Positions 17,650 through 26,748 of a stretch of 39,586 nt of DNA are shown here, one piece after another. Every line of letters begins with the position of its first letter. The stretch's first letter is position 1. Under the pieces are notes generated by a model. That model had not been told where the DNA came from, ran no database searches, and worked only from the letters and a program-made list of their open reading frames with translations. This stretch comes from Deinococcales bacterium (GTDB taxonomy: Bacteria > Deinococcota > Deinococci > Deinococcales > JAAFIG01), in contig JANYHH010000103.1 in the NCBI GenBank assembly GCA_025359505.1, positions 1 through 39,586 of the forward strand, written 5' to 3'. The position numbers and the translations under genes were made by a program.

Positions 17650-18657
17650 ATGACCACGCAACTCGAGACCGCCACCACGCCTTACATTGACGGACGACCG
17701 CACGCCACGCGCAGACTCGAGGCGGTGGATCACGGCATCGTCCTCAGACACGGCGACCTGCACGATGCGGGCGGTGCTCGAGACGTCTGGGTTTACGCGC
17801 AAGACGGGCGTTACTTCATGCACTACGACGCGGCGAGCGAGCACGCTTGGTTGTGTGCGCTAGCGACCAGCGACGACGGCGTGACGTGGACGAAGCGCGG
17901 CACGGTGCTCGAGCTGGGCCCGCTTGGAGCGCCGGACAGCGCCTCGGCGAGTTACGGCACGACGTTTTTTGATGGGTCAGCTTGGCATATGTTCTACCTT
18001 GGAACGCCGAACGTCAGTGAACCCGGCAAGGTTCCCGCGTTTCCGTACCAAACCTTGAAGGCTCGAGCCGCAATGCCTGATGGCGTGTGGACGAAGCAAC
18101 CCGAGGTCATGCCGATTGCGGCAGTACCAAACACGTTTTACGCAGACACCGCCAGTCCGGGCGCGGTTGTTCAGCACGGTGACGAGTACCTGATGTTTTT
18201 CAGCGCCGCCGTGCATCGTACTGACGGCATCAAACGCACGTTGGGCTTGACCCGCACGCACGACTTGAACGCTGGTTGGAGGGTAGACGCGCAGCCTATT
18301 TTGCCGCTTGGGGAACAGATCGAAAACAGCAGTTTGCATTTCGAGCAGTCTTCAAAGCTCTGGTTTTTATTCACCAATCACATTGGGATTGACCCGCAGA
18401 CGCATCAGGAGTACACCGACGCGATTTGGGTCTACTGGTCGCACGATTTGACGCGTTGGAACCCAGAGGACAAGGCAATCGTGCTCGATTCACGCAATTG
18501 CGCTTGGTCAGAAAACATTATTGGTTTGCCCAGCGTGTTGCGCGTCGGAGATCGGTTGGCGCTGTATTACGATGGCTACAGCGGCGCGGATTTTTGGCAC
18601 ATGGGGCGCGACATCGGACTGGCGTGGCTGTCGTTACCGCTGGTCGCACCGCAATAA
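17650..18657 (+). CDS. GH43-like beta-propeller glycosidase
   Basis: A 335-residue protein with a propeller pattern: DVWVYAQDGRYFMHYD near residue 45, YGTTFFDGSAWHMFYLG near residue 102, ASPGAVVQHGDEYLMFFSA near residue 160 and PSVLRVGDRLALYYDGY near residue 295. This places it in the GH43/GH32/GH117 five-bladed superfamily. It has no signal peptide. AGAGGAACCC precedes the ATG. It lies between the binding protein and the GH78 rhamnosidase, so it probably removes a sugar from the same imported oligosaccharide. The specific activity (arabinosidase, galactosidase or other) cannot be read from sequence. Confidence 0.8.
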   Translation: MTTQLETATTPYIDGRPHATRRLEAVDHGIVLRHGDLHDAGGARDVWVYAQDGRYFMHYDAASEHAWLCALATSDDGVTWTKRGTVLELGPLGAPDSASASYGTTFFDGSAWHMFYLGTPNVSEPGKVPAFPYQTLKARAAMPDGVWTKQPEVMPIAAVPNTFYADTASPGAVVQHGDEYLMFFSAAVHRTDGIKRTLGLTRTHDLNAGWRVDAQPILPLGEQIENSSLHFEQSSKLWFLFTNHIGIDPQTHQEYTDAIWVYWSHDLTRWNPEDKAIVLDSRNCAWSENIIGLPSVLRVGDRLALYYDGYSGADFWHMGRDIGLAWLSLPLVAPQ

Positions 18658-18677
18658 ACAAAACAAGGGAATCCACA

Positions 18678-21368
18678 ATGCTGAATTCAGTCCTGCCCGT
18701 CCACCTGCGCTGCGAGTATTTAACTGACCCGCTCGGCATCGACGAACCGCAACCGCGTCTGTCGTGGACGCTCGAGTCTGTGCGGCGCAACGTGCGCCAG
18801 AGCGCGTATCAGATTCGAGTCTCGAGCGATCACAGTGCGCTGTGTTGGGACAGTGGGCGGGTGGAGGGCAGCGCGATGGCGCAGGTCGTCTACGCGGGCG
18901 TCGCGCTGGTCTCGAGGCTGCGCTACGACTGGCGCGTGCGGGTCTGGGACGAGGCTGGCCACGTGTCCGACTGGAGCGAAGTCGCCCGCTGGGAGATGGG
19001 GTTACTGCACACGAGCGACTGGAGGGCGCAATGGATCGGCTTTGACTCCACATCAGGCATCACCCTCGACGAGCCGCTGCCCGCGCCGTACCTGCGCTCG
19101 AGTTTCGCGGTGTCAGCTCCCGTGAAAAAAGCCCGGTTGTACATCACCGCCAAGGGCTTGTACATCGCCAGTCTGAACGGGCAGCGGCTCGGCGACGCGG
19201 CGCTCGCGCCCGGCTGGACGGACTACGCGCAGCGCATCGAATATCAGACGCTGGATGTCACGGCCGCGCTTCGGAACGGCGAGAACGTTTTCGGCGCGAT
19301 GCTCGGCGAGGGCTGGTACGCGGGCTACATCGGCTACAAACATCAGCGCCGACATTACGGCGCAATGCCGCAACTGCTGATGCAACTCGAGCTGGAACTC
19401 GAGGACGGCACGAGGCAAGTCATCGCCTCGAGCGGCGCGTGGGGGCAGTGGAGCGCCAGCACCGGCGCGATTCGCAGCTCGGACGCTTTGATGGGCGAGG
19501 TGTACGACGCACGGCTCGAGCCGCATGGTTGGGACGCGCCGGGATTCGATGAGCGAGACTGGCGACCCGTCTACACCTTCGACGCTGGCACGGCTCGACT
19601 CGTGGCGCAAAGCGCCGAACCGGTGCGCGTGCTTACGGAACGAGCCGCGCTGAGCGTCTCGAGTCCGAGCGCAGGCGTGCAGATTTTTGACTTGGGGCAG
19701 AACATCGTCGGCTGGGTGCGGGTGCGGGTCAGCGGCGCGGCCGGAACACAGGTGCAATTGCGCTTCGCGGAGATGCTGCAAGCCGACGGCACGCTGTACA
19801 CCGACAGCTTGCGCTCCGCGAAATCCACCGATACGTTCATTCTCAGAGGCGCTGGTTTCGAGGTTTTCGAGCCACACTTTACCTTCCACGGTTTTCGCTT
19901 CGTCGAAGTCACTGGTCTCGAGTCACCGCTGACGCTCGAGGCGATCACGGGCGTGGTGGTCGGTTCCGACACGCCGGAAACAGGTGATTTTGATTGCTCG
20001 AGTGCGTTGGTCAATCAGCTTCACAGCAACATTCGCTGGTCGCAACGCAGCAATTTTTTGAGCGTCCCGACCGATTGCCCGCAGCGCGACGAGCGCTTAG
20101 GGTGGCTCGGGGACGCGCAGATTTTCGCCCGCACCGCCAGCTTCAACGCCGATGTCGCCGCGTTTTTCACGAAATGGTTGCAGGATGTCACCGACGCGCA
20201 AGCGCCGAGCGGCGCGTACAGCGATGTCGCGCCGAGGGTCGTGGATTACAACGACGCCGCGCCTGCTTGGGGCGATGCGGGCATCATCGTGCCGTGGACA
20301 CTCCATCAGGTTTACGGCGACACCTGCATCGTCGAGCGTCAATGGCAGAGCATGACGGCATGGATGAACTACATCGCTGATGCCAACCCAAATTTTTTGT
20401 GGCTCGAGCGGCGCGGCTTCAACTTCGGCGATTGGCTATCGGTGGACGCGACCACCGATAAGGACGTGCTCGCCACGGCCTACTGGGCATACGACGCGAG
20501 CTTGATGGCAGGGATGGCTCGAGCCATCGGGCGCGAAACCGAAGCCCTAGAGTACGATGCGCTGTTCGCTCGGATTCGCACGGCGTTCAACGCGGCGTTC
20601 CTCGAAGGGGACGGTTGGATTCGCGGGCACACGCAAACCGGGCAGGTGCTGGCGCTGCACTTTGGTCTCGCACCGGAAGATCGGCGCGAACGCGTGGCGC
20701 AGCATCTGCTCGAGGACATCGCCGCCAAGAACCATCACCTGTCCACCGGTTTCGTCGGCGTCGGGTATCTCTGCCCGACGCTGACTGAGACCGGACATCT
20801 CGAGACGGCGTATCGTTTACTGCTCAATGAAACTTTCCCCTCGTGGGGTTTCTCGATTCGCATGGGCGCGACGAGCATCTGGGAGCGCTGGGATGGCTGG
20901 ACGCCCGAGGGCGGTTTTCAAGACGCGGATATGAATTCCTTCAACCACTATTCGCTCGGCAGCGTCGGGCAGTGGCTGTATCAGACCGTCGCGGGCATTG
21001 ACAGTTTGGAGCCGGGTTTCAAACGCATTGGCTTGCACGCTCAGCCCGGTGGCGGGCTGACGCACGCCAAAGCCTCGTATCGCAGCATCAGCGGCCTGAT
21101 CGAAAGCCACTGGCAACTCGAGGGGCAGCGGTTCACGTGGCGCGTGACGATCCCCGCGAACACGACCGCGAGCTTGCGCTACCCGATTGCGGACGCGCAA
21201 ATACTCGAGGGAGACGCTCCGCTCCAAGGGACTCCAGCGCGGCCCGAGGGAGGATATTGGCTGCTCGAGCTGGGATCGGGATCGTATGAGTTCAGCAGCG
21301 ATATTCCGGTGTCCCATGAAGTACGGGATCTGATCGGCGCGGATGCTCGAGCAGCCCAATCTTCTTGA
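18678..21368 (+). CDS. GH78 alpha-L-rhamnosidase
   Basis: An 896-residue enzyme with the domain order usual for bacterial GH78: an N-terminal fibronectin-like domain (QPRLSWTLES; YDWRVRVWDEAGHVSDWS), beta-sandwich domains (ARLYITAKGLYIASLNGQRLGD; TEFYDAR-like segment GEVYDARLE), an (alpha/alpha)6 barrel and a C-terminal beta-domain. The family hallmark PTDCPQRDERLGWLGDAQ starts near residue 463 and contains the acidic catalytic residues; ATSIWERWDGW lies near residue 735. No signal peptide is seen, so it probably acts on imported oligosaccharides in the cytoplasm. The frame extends upstream to 18426 inside the preceding gene, but the ATG at 18678 after AAGGGA starts exactly at the conserved N-terminus. 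Confidence 0.95.
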   Translation: MLNSVLPVHLRCEYLTDPLGIDEPQPRLSWTLESVRRNVRQSAYQIRVSSDHSALCWDSGRVEGSAMAQVVYAGVALVSRLRYDWRVRVWDEAGHVSDWSEVARWEMGLLHTSDWRAQWIGFDSTSGITLDEPLPAPYLRSSFAVSAPVKKARLYITAKGLYIASLNGQRLGDAALAPGWTDYAQRIEYQTLDVTAALRNGENVFGAMLGEGWYAGYIGYKHQRRHYGAMPQLLMQLELELEDGTRQVIASSGAWGQWSASTGAIRSSDALMGEVYDARLEPHGWDAPGFDERDWRPVYTFDAGTARLVAQSAEPVRVLTERAALSVSSPSAGVQIFDLGQNIVGWVRVRVSGAAGTQVQLRFAEMLQADGTLYTDSLRSAKSTDTFILRGAGFEVFEPHFTFHGFRFVEVTGLESPLTLEAITGVVVGSDTPETGDFDCSSALVNQLHSNIRWSQRSNFLSVPTDCPQRDERLGWLGDAQIFARTASFNADVAAFFTKWLQDVTDAQAPSGAYSDVAPRVVDYNDAAPAWGDAGIIVPWTLHQVYGDTCIVERQWQSMTAWMNYIADANPNFLWLERRGFNFGDWLSVDATTDKDVLATAYWAYDASLMAGMARAIGRETEALEYDALFARIRTAFNAAFLEGDGWIRGHTQTGQVLALHFGLAPEDRRERVAQHLLEDIAAKNHHLSTGFVGVGYLCPTLTETGHLETAYRLLLNETFPSWGFSIRMGATSIWERWDGWTPEGGFQDADMNSFNHYSLGSVGQWLYQTVAGIDSLEPGFKRIGLHAQPGGGLTHAKASYRSISGLIESHWQLEGQRFTWRVTIPANTTASLRYPIADAQILEGDAPLQGTPARPEGGYWLLELGSGSYEFSSDIPVSHEVRDLIGADARAAQSS

Positions 21369-21489
21369 GCGCTGCTCGAGGTCACAAGTCAGTTTCGTGC
21401 TACTGACAGGAGCGCTTCAGGCTAACGTCGTGCAGCGAGCTTCGGGCAGACTCATGGTGTCCCAAGAAATTGCTCTCGAGGAGTAAACC

Positions 21490-22260
21490 ATGACTCAGAC
21501 CGCGCCCGCCGCATTTTCCGTCTCTCCTGCCCTCAAAGCCGTTTACCAGCGCGACGGTTTCGTACACGTCCCAAGCATCATCAGCCGCGAGGAAGCCAGC
21601 GAATTTAGAGCCGCTGCCTTGTCAGCCACTGCTCGACTCGGAGCGATTTCGGACAACGCGATGTTCAGGCAATCGGTTAACGTCTGGCGCGAAGATTCAG
21701 CGATGGCCAAGCTGACTCAGCATCCGAACGTCGCCGCTGCCGCCGAGCAGCTCGCCGGTGTCGCGTTGCGACTGTGGCACGATCAAATCCTCATCAAACC
21801 TGCTTTAAGCAGCAAACCTACAGAGTTTCACCAAGATCAGCCGTACTGGCCACACAGCGCGTCAACGCACCCGATCAGCGCTTGGATCGCGCTCGTGGAT
21901 GTCCCCGTGGAGCGCGGCTGCATGACTTTCATTCCTGAGGCGCAAGGCAGAACCGAGCTGCCACCAACCAGCCTAGCGGCGCAGCAGGGATTCTTCGACG
22001 TGGCCCCGGATCTGATGTGGTCGGCACGCGTGACCGTGCCGCTCCGTGCGGGCGATTGCACCTTTCACCACGGGCGCTGCCCGCACATGGCGACGCCGAA
22101 TTTCACTGATGAAGCCCGAGTCGCGCACGTCGTGATCTTCGTGGACGCGGCGACAATTTACACGGGTTCTAAGCACGTCGTGACCGATCCACTCGGACTC
22201 GAGGCAGGCGCGGTGCTGGACGGCGAGATGTTCCCGCGTGCGAGTAGCTTCACTCGCTGA
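21490..22260 (+). CDS. PhyH-family Fe(II)/2-oxoglutarate oxygenase
   Basis: A 256-residue phytanoyl-CoA dioxygenase superfamily member. HxD is visible in FHQDQPYW (His114, Asp116), followed by the usual SAWIALVDVPVERGCMTFIPE core. The distal iron ligand is in GDCTFHHGRCPHMATPN (probably His199), with Arg210 as the likely 2-oxoglutarate anchor. GGAG precedes the ATG. It follows the GH78 gene on the same strand and precedes an AraC gene. It is only distantly similar to the other oxygenase at 11231, so the two probably have different substrates. Bacterial PhyH proteins act on many substrates; none can be named here. Confidence 0.9.
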   Translation: MTQTAPAAFSVSPALKAVYQRDGFVHVPSIISREEASEFRAAALSATARLGAISDNAMFRQSVNVWREDSAMAKLTQHPNVAAAAEQLAGVALRLWHDQILIKPALSSKPTEFHQDQPYWPHSASTHPISAWIALVDVPVERGCMTFIPEAQGRTELPPTSLAAQQGFFDVAPDLMWSARVTVPLRAGDCTFHHGRCPHMATPNFTDEARVAHVVIFVDAATIYTGSKHVVTDPLGLEAGAVLDGEMFPRASSFTR

Positions 22261-22337
22261 CCTCGAGCGAGCGCGGTGCGCCACGCAAGAGTTAAGATTC
22301 ACGTCTCTCGAGCCAACTCAGAACAACTCTTTCTCCC

Positions 22338-23207
22338 GTGAGCACCTTCGAAGCCCCATCTACCCCAACCGTCGAGCGCATGTCGCGTTCGGCGGTTTTG
22401 GGTCAGCGCGTCGGTTGCGACTCGAGGCGCTTCTTGCTGAACGGTCATCATCACCGTCACGACCACGAGTTCTACGAGGCGGCCGTGATCCTCGGCGGTC
22501 GCGGGGTTCACCTATCCCCGCTCGGCGAGCAGGTGTTGCGCGTTGGCGATGCGTTCTTGCTGCGCCCCGGCGCTTGGCACGCGTACTTCGCTTGCGAGAA
22601 CTTGCAGGTCTTCAACTGCTACTTCGCATCTGAACTGCTGCGCTACGAGCTTTCTTGGACGCTGAACGACCCGGCGCTTGGGAATTTGCTGTGGACGGGC
22701 ACTCGAGCTGGCACGCACGGACTCGTCAGCGCGTATCTTGAAGATGCGGCGTTGCTCGAGGCGAGCCTTCAACTTGAGGCTTTGTCCACCGCGTCGGCGT
22801 TGTCCGAACGGATCGCTCGGCTGCTGTTGTTTCTGGGACGACTGGCTGCCGCCTCACCTGAAGCTTTTGGACACGCCAGCGCCAACTTCCATCCGGTCGT
22901 GCTGCGCGGCGTGCAGATGCTCGAGACGAACCCGTTTCGCTCGTGGAACTCGGTTGAACTCGCAGATGCGCTGCACGTCGCGCCGTCGTACTTATCGCGG
23001 TTGTTCAAGCAGCATCTCGGACTGCCGCCGATGGCGTACTTGGCGCATTGGCGAGCCGAACGCGCCGCTGCATTGCTGCTCGGTACGACCCGCCCCATCA
23101 GCGACATCGCCGAGGAAATCGGTTGGGGCGATCCCAATTACTTTTCACGGCGCTTCAAGCAGCATTTCGGCGTGAGTGCCAGCGCGTACCGCGCATCGCA
23201 GGGTTAA
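22338..23207 (+). CDS. AraC-family transcriptional regulator (RhaR/RhaS-like)
   Basis: A 289-residue regulator. The N-terminal cupin has clustered histidines (HHHRHDHEFYE, about residues 35-45) and GDAFLLRPGAWHAYF, as in RhaS/RhaR-type sugar sensors. The C-terminus has two helix-turn-helix motifs (SVELADALHVAPSYLSRLFK; ISDIAEEIGWGDPNYFSRRF). The frame starts with GTG at 22338 without a clear ribosome-binding site; an ATG 14 codons later (22380) is an alternative. It ends the plus-strand rhamnosidase operon and may sense L-rhamnose released by the GH78 enzyme (inference). Confidence 0.9.
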   Translation: MSTFEAPSTPTVERMSRSAVLGQRVGCDSRRFLLNGHHHRHDHEFYEAAVILGGRGVHLSPLGEQVLRVGDAFLLRPGAWHAYFACENLQVFNCYFASELLRYELSWTLNDPALGNLLWTGTRAGTHGLVSAYLEDAALLEASLQLEALSTASALSERIARLLLFLGRLAAASPEAFGHASANFHPVVLRGVQMLETNPFRSWNSVELADALHVAPSYLSRLFKQHLGLPPMAYLAHWRAERAAALLLGTTRPISDIAEEIGWGDPNYFSRRFKQHFGVSASAYRASQG

Positions 23208-23239
23208 AGAAATTCGGATTGAACCGTCAGGATCGGGGG

Positions 23240-24082
23240 TCACTGATGCTCGGACAGTCGGTACGTGCTGAGCGCCGTTTGCGCCAGCACCGCCGCTCGG
23301 TTCTCATCGGTGAGAATCGCCTCCAGCAGCTCGAGGGTATCGCCGTAGCGCCCCGCGAGCAGACAGACCGGGTAATCGCTGCCGTACATGCAGCGCTCCG
23401 CGCCGAAGGCGTCCAGCGCACCGCGAACGTAAGGCTCGAGGTCGGCTGATGTCCAGCGTTGCCAGTCGGCTTGGGTCGTCAAGCCGCTGATTTTGACGCT
23501 GATGTTTTTCAGTGCCGCGAAATGCCGCATGTCCTCGAGCCACAGCGCATTGTTACCTGAACCGATGTCCGGTTTCCCGAGGTGATCGAGCACGAATCGC
23601 AGTTCAGGGTGACGCTCGGCCGTCTCCAAACAAGCGCGGTACTCGCGGCTCGAGCACACGAAGTCGTACACCAGCCCGAATCGCGCTAAGGTCTGCAATC
23701 CGCGGTGCACATCTTCGCGCAGTAACCAGTTGGGATCGGCTTCTTCTTGGAGTTGATGCCGCACGCCCTTCAGCCAGCGTCCCGCTTCAGTCTCGAGCAG
23801 CGCCCTCACCGTTTCCTCGAGTCGAGGGTCGGTCAGGTCGAGCCAGCCGATGACGCCTGATACGAACGGGGTGTCCGAGGCGATGTACAAAAACTCACGC
23901 GTTTCCTCCAGACTGTGGCGGGTCTGCACGAGGATGGTCTGCGCCACGCCGCGAGGCTCGAGTTCGAGTCGCAAATTCTCTGGGGTGAAATCGCGGTTGA
24001 TCGGCGCGAGGCTTTCATGCTCGAGCCACGGGTAATGAATTCGGCTGGGGAAGATGAAGTGCTGGTGCGCGTCGACGATCAC
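23240..24082 (-). CDS. L-fuconolactonase-type amidohydrolase
   Basis: A 280-residue TIM-barrel amidohydrolase of the COG3618 type. Metal-site residues are the HxH in DAHQHF (His6, His8), the His in VLDHLGKPD and the Asp in YGSDYPV. Relatives open L-fucono-1,4-lactone and similar lactones. It is the last gene of the minus-strand fucose operon; its GTG start overlaps the stop of the preceding hydrolase gene (GTGA). Here it would turn the lactone formed by the aldo/keto reductase into L-fuconate. The family alone would also allow a rhamnonolactone, but the operon favours fucose. Confidence 0.88.
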   Translation of the reverse strand: MIVDAHQHFIFPSRIHYPWLEHESLAPINRDFTPENLRLELEPRGVAQTILVQTRHSLEETREFLYIASDTPFVSGVIGWLDLTDPRLEETVRALLETEAGRWLKGVRHQLQEEADPNWLLREDVHRGLQTLARFGLVYDFVCSSREYRACLETAERHPELRFVLDHLGKPDIGSGNNALWLEDMRHFAALKNISVKISGLTTQADWQRWTSADLEPYVRGALDAFGAERCMYGSDYPVCLLAGRYGDTLELLEAILTDENRAAVLAQTALSTYRLSEHQ

Positions 24083-24924
24083 GCGTCGGAGACCGCGAGC
24101 TGCGTTTGCTCGCCCAGCCCGTCAATTCCCAGCCGCATGACCTGCCCAGCCTTGAGATACCTCGGCGGTTTCATCCCCAACCCCACGCCCTGCGGCGTGC
24201 CCGTGCTAATCACATCGCCCGGATGCAACGTGAAAAACTGACTGAGGTACGAAACGATTTCAGCCACCCCAAAAATCATATCTGCCGTGCTCGAGTCCTG
24301 ATAACGCTGCCCGTCCACCTCGAGCCACAGCTTCAAGGCTTGCACGTCGGGAATCTCATCTCGAGTCACGAGGTACGGCCCAATCGGCCCGAACGTATCG
24401 CAACCCTTGCCTTTGTCCCATTGCCCGCCGCGCTCGAGTTGATACTCGCGCTCCGAGAGGTCGTTAATCACGCAGTACCCCGCGACGTACTCGAGCGCGG
24501 AAGTTTTAGAGACGTACTTGGCGGCTTTACCGATGACCACGCCGAGTTCGACCTCCCAATCGGTCTTGACGCTCTCTCGAGGGATGATGATGTCGTCGTT
24601 CGCACCTCCAATGCTCGAGGTGGCTTTCAAGAAGAGAATCGGTTCGCTGGGAATACTCGCGCCGGTCTCAATGGCGTGTTGACGGTAATTGAGTCCAATG
24701 CAAATGAACTTGCCGACTCCTGTCACGCACGCCCCAACTCGGGGCTTACCCGTGACAACAGGCAACGTCTCGAGCTTGAGCTGTTGTAAACGCTCGAGGC
24801 TCGAGTCAGATAAAGCCGCGCTGTTCACGTCAGGGATGACGCTCGAGAGATCGCGGAGTTGACCGCTCGAGTCTAAGATTCCGGGCTTCTCGAGTCCAAT
24901 TTCACCGTAGCGTAGTAATTTCAT
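24079..24924 (-). CDS. 2,4-diketo-3-deoxy-L-fuconate hydrolase (FAH family)
   Basis: A 281-residue fumarylacetoacetate-hydrolase-fold enzyme. Conserved parts are CIGLNYRQHAIE, PILFLKATSS, the metal-site DWEVELGVVIG (Glu124, Glu126) and an Asp in CVINDLSERE. It hydrolyses a 2,4-diketo acid, in this context to pyruvate and L-lactate. The ATG at 24924 (MKLLRYGE) is preceded by GGAG at 6 nt; six residues upstream in the open frame derive from a short tandem repeat and are excluded. It lies between the SDR gene and the lactonase, as in other fucose operons of this pathway. Confidence 0.9.
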   Translation of the reverse strand: MKLLRYGEIGLEKPGILDSSGQLRDLSSVIPDVNSAALSDSSLERLQQLKLETLPVVTGKPRVGACVTGVGKFICIGLNYRQHAIETGASIPSEPILFLKATSSIGGANDDIIIPRESVKTDWEVELGVVIGKAAKYVSKTSALEYVAGYCVINDLSEREYQLERGGQWDKGKGCDTFGPIGPYLVTRDEIPDVQALKLWLEVDGQRYQDSSTADMIFGVAEIVSYLSQFFTLHPGDVISTGTPQGVGLGMKPPRYLKAGQVMRLGIDGLGEQTQLAVSDA

Positions 24925-24927
24925 GGG

Positions 24928-24984
24928 TTGCTCCAGTCGCACATACTCAGTTGCTCCAGTACCGCATACTCAGTTGCTCCAACC
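24928..24984. repeat. 23-bp tandem duplication carrying a ribosome-binding site
   Basis: TTGCTCCAGTCGCACATACTCAG (two blocks, 24928-24950) is repeated with two or three changes at 24951-24973, and a partial third copy (TTGCTCC) starts at 24974 inside the SDR C-terminus. On the coding strand each unit brings TGGAGCAAC, which at the SDR end encodes Gly-Trp-Ser-Asn with its stop, and next to the hydrolase gene serves as the ribosome-binding site. Confidence 0.8.
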
Positions 24985-25710
24985 GCCATCAATGATGTGC
25001 GCTTGCCCCGTTGTGAACGCACTCTCGTCACTGCCGAGGTACACCGCGAGCGCCGCGACTTCCTCGGGCGTGCCGACCCGACCCATCGGTTGCCTCGAGA
25101 CGAATTGCGCCTTGACCACTTCGACATCCTCGCCGTTCAAACGCGCTTGCTCGAGCACGCGACTCTGCCACGACGGAGATTCAATCGTGCCGGGGCAAAT
25201 CGCGTTAACGCGGATCCCTCGAGTGACGAAATCAGCGGCGATGCTTTTGGTCAGGCCGATGATCGCGGCTTTGCTGGCGCTGTACGCGAAGCGGTTCGGT
25301 ACGCCTTTGATGCTCGAGGCGACCGAAGAGATGTTGATGATGCTGCCCGAACTGCGCTCGAGCATCGCGGGCAGTGCGGCTTGGATCGTCCAGAACTGAC
25401 TGCGAACGTTCAAGTCGAACGCCAGTTGCCAGTCGGCGTCGCTGGTCTCGAGGAGGCTGCCCGCGTGGACGATGCCAGCGCAGTTGACGAGGATGTCCAA
25501 CTCGAGGCTCGAGAGCAAATCAACAATTGCGGCTTTCTCGAGGACGTTCAGCGTTTCGACGCGACCAGCGAAACCTTTGAGCAATGCGGTGTCGACATCG
25601 GTGGCGATCACTGTTGCGCCCTCGAGCGCGAACCGATTGGCGATGGCGCGACCAATGCCTTGACCGGCAGCGGTCACGAGCGCGAGTTTCCCGTGCAGAC
25701 GTTCAGTCAT
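24970..25710 (-). CDS. SDR dehydrogenase, probable 2-keto-3-deoxy-L-fuconate dehydrogenase
   Basis: A 246-residue classical short-chain dehydrogenase. The cofactor motif TAAGQGIG (residues 13-20), NCAG (76-79), Asn101, Ser128/129, and the catalytic Tyr143-x3-Lys147 in YSASK are all present, as are PG in AICPGTIESP and the C-terminal GGWSN. The Asp38 after the second strand suggests NAD+ preference. In the non-phosphorylative L-fucose route such an enzyme oxidises 2-keto-3-deoxy-L-fuconate to the 2,4-diketo acid, the substrate of the neighbouring hydrolase. GGGGAG precedes the ATG. Specificity is inferred from the operon. Confidence 0.9.
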   Translation of the reverse strand: MTERLHGKLALVTAAGQGIGRAIANRFALEGATVIATDVDTALLKGFAGRVETLNVLEKAAIVDLLSSLELDILVNCAGIVHAGSLLETSDADWQLAFDLNVRSQFWTIQAALPAMLERSSGSIINISSVASSIKGVPNRFAYSASKAAIIGLTKSIAADFVTRGIRVNAICPGTIESPSWQSRVLEQARLNGEDVEVVKAQFVSRQPMGRVGTPEEVAALAVYLGSDESAFTTGQAHIIDGGWSN

Positions 25711-25722
25711 ACAACTCCCCAG

Positions 25723-26745
25723 TCATACTGCCTCCAAACTCGAGGTGATGGCGTCCGCCTCGAGCCACCCACCATGTCGCAGTGCCGACCAGAGTTCGTC
25801 TGGAATTGGGGTGGCGAACATTCTCAGGTTATCCTCGAGTTGCACCGTCGTGCGAGCCGCGATCAGCACGCTGGCAACGGCCGGATGCCGAAACGGAAAT
25901 TGTAATGCCGCCGCTCGCAGCGGCACACCGTGCTGCTGGCACAGGTCTTGCAGCGCCAGAGCGCGAGTCAGCAGCGTCGCGGGGACGGGCACGTAGTTGT
26001 AATGCGCCCCAGCGTGCGGGTTGGCCAGTAAGCCGCTGTTGTACACGCCGCCGACAATCACGCTAATGCCATTTGCCGCGCAGTGATCCATAAAAGGCAG
26101 CGACGCTTGCTCGAGCAGCGTGTAACGCCCAGCCAGCAAAAACACATCGAACGGCGCAGCCCGCGCCAACTCGAGCGGCATCTGCCACTGATTCATGCCC
26201 GCACCAACCGCGCCGATCACGCCTTGATCGCGTAACTCGAGCAGCGCCCTGCCGCAGCCGTTCACGACCGCCGCGACGCTCGCACCGCCAGTGTCGGGAT
26301 CGTGGATCAACGCGAGGTCAATTCGGGAGACGTTCAAGCGTCGCAAGGAATCCTCCAAGGAGCGCATCGCGCCGTCATAGGAGTAATCATAGTGAACGTT
26401 GAGTTTGGATGGCGTGTCGAAGGCAGGCGCACCGCTGGGCTGAAACTGCGTCGGATGCGGTAGGTACTCCGATCCGAGCAGGCGTCCAACTTTGCTCGAG
26501 AGCGCGTAGCCCGATTTACCGTGCAAGAACGCGCCGAGGCGCTGTTCGCTCGAGCCAAAGCCGTACCATGGTGCGGTGTCGAAATACCGCAGACCGGCAT
26601 CCCAAGCGGTTTGAAACACAGCTTGCGCCTCGAGTTCCGAGATGGCTTGGAACAAGCCCCCTTGGGTGGCCGCGCCGAAACCGAGCCGAGTAATTTGAAC
26701 GCCGTTGCCCACGGTAGTAAGGTCAGTTGCGCGAATTGGGGTCAT
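25723..26745 (-). CDS. Aldo/keto reductase, probable L-fucose dehydrogenase
   Basis: A 340-residue aldo/keto reductase. The catalytic tetrad is visible as Asp56 and Tyr61 (FDTAPWYGFGSSEQRLG), Lys85 (LSSKVGRLL) and the His in LALIHDPD. The protein resembles the D-threo-aldose/L-fucose 1-dehydrogenase group, which oxidises L-fucose to L-fucono-lactone with NAD(P)+. GGAG lies 6 nt before the ATG, and the gap to the mutarotase stop is 3 nt. It provides the first oxidative step for the operon. The family also accepts L-galactose and D-arabinose, so the natural substrate could be broader. Confidence 0.88.
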   Translation of the reverse strand: MTPIRATDLTTVGNGVQITRLGFGAATQGGLFQAISELEAQAVFQTAWDAGLRYFDTAPWYGFGSSEQRLGAFLHGKSGYALSSKVGRLLGSEYLPHPTQFQPSGAPAFDTPSKLNVHYDYSYDGAMRSLEDSLRRLNVSRIDLALIHDPDTGGASVAAVVNGCGRALLELRDQGVIGAVGAGMNQWQMPLELARAAPFDVFLLAGRYTLLEQASLPFMDHCAANGISVIVGGVYNSGLLANPHAGAHYNYVPVPATLLTRALALQDLCQQHGVPLRAAALQFPFRHPAVASVLIAARTTVQLEDNLRMFATPIPDELWSALRHGGWLEADAITSSLEAV

Positions 26746-26748
26746 CAG

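Noticed and set aside
18426..18677. N-terminal extension of the GH78 frame
   Set aside because: It overlaps the end of the upstream propeller gene; the ATG at 18678 has a ribosome-binding site and matches the family N-terminus.
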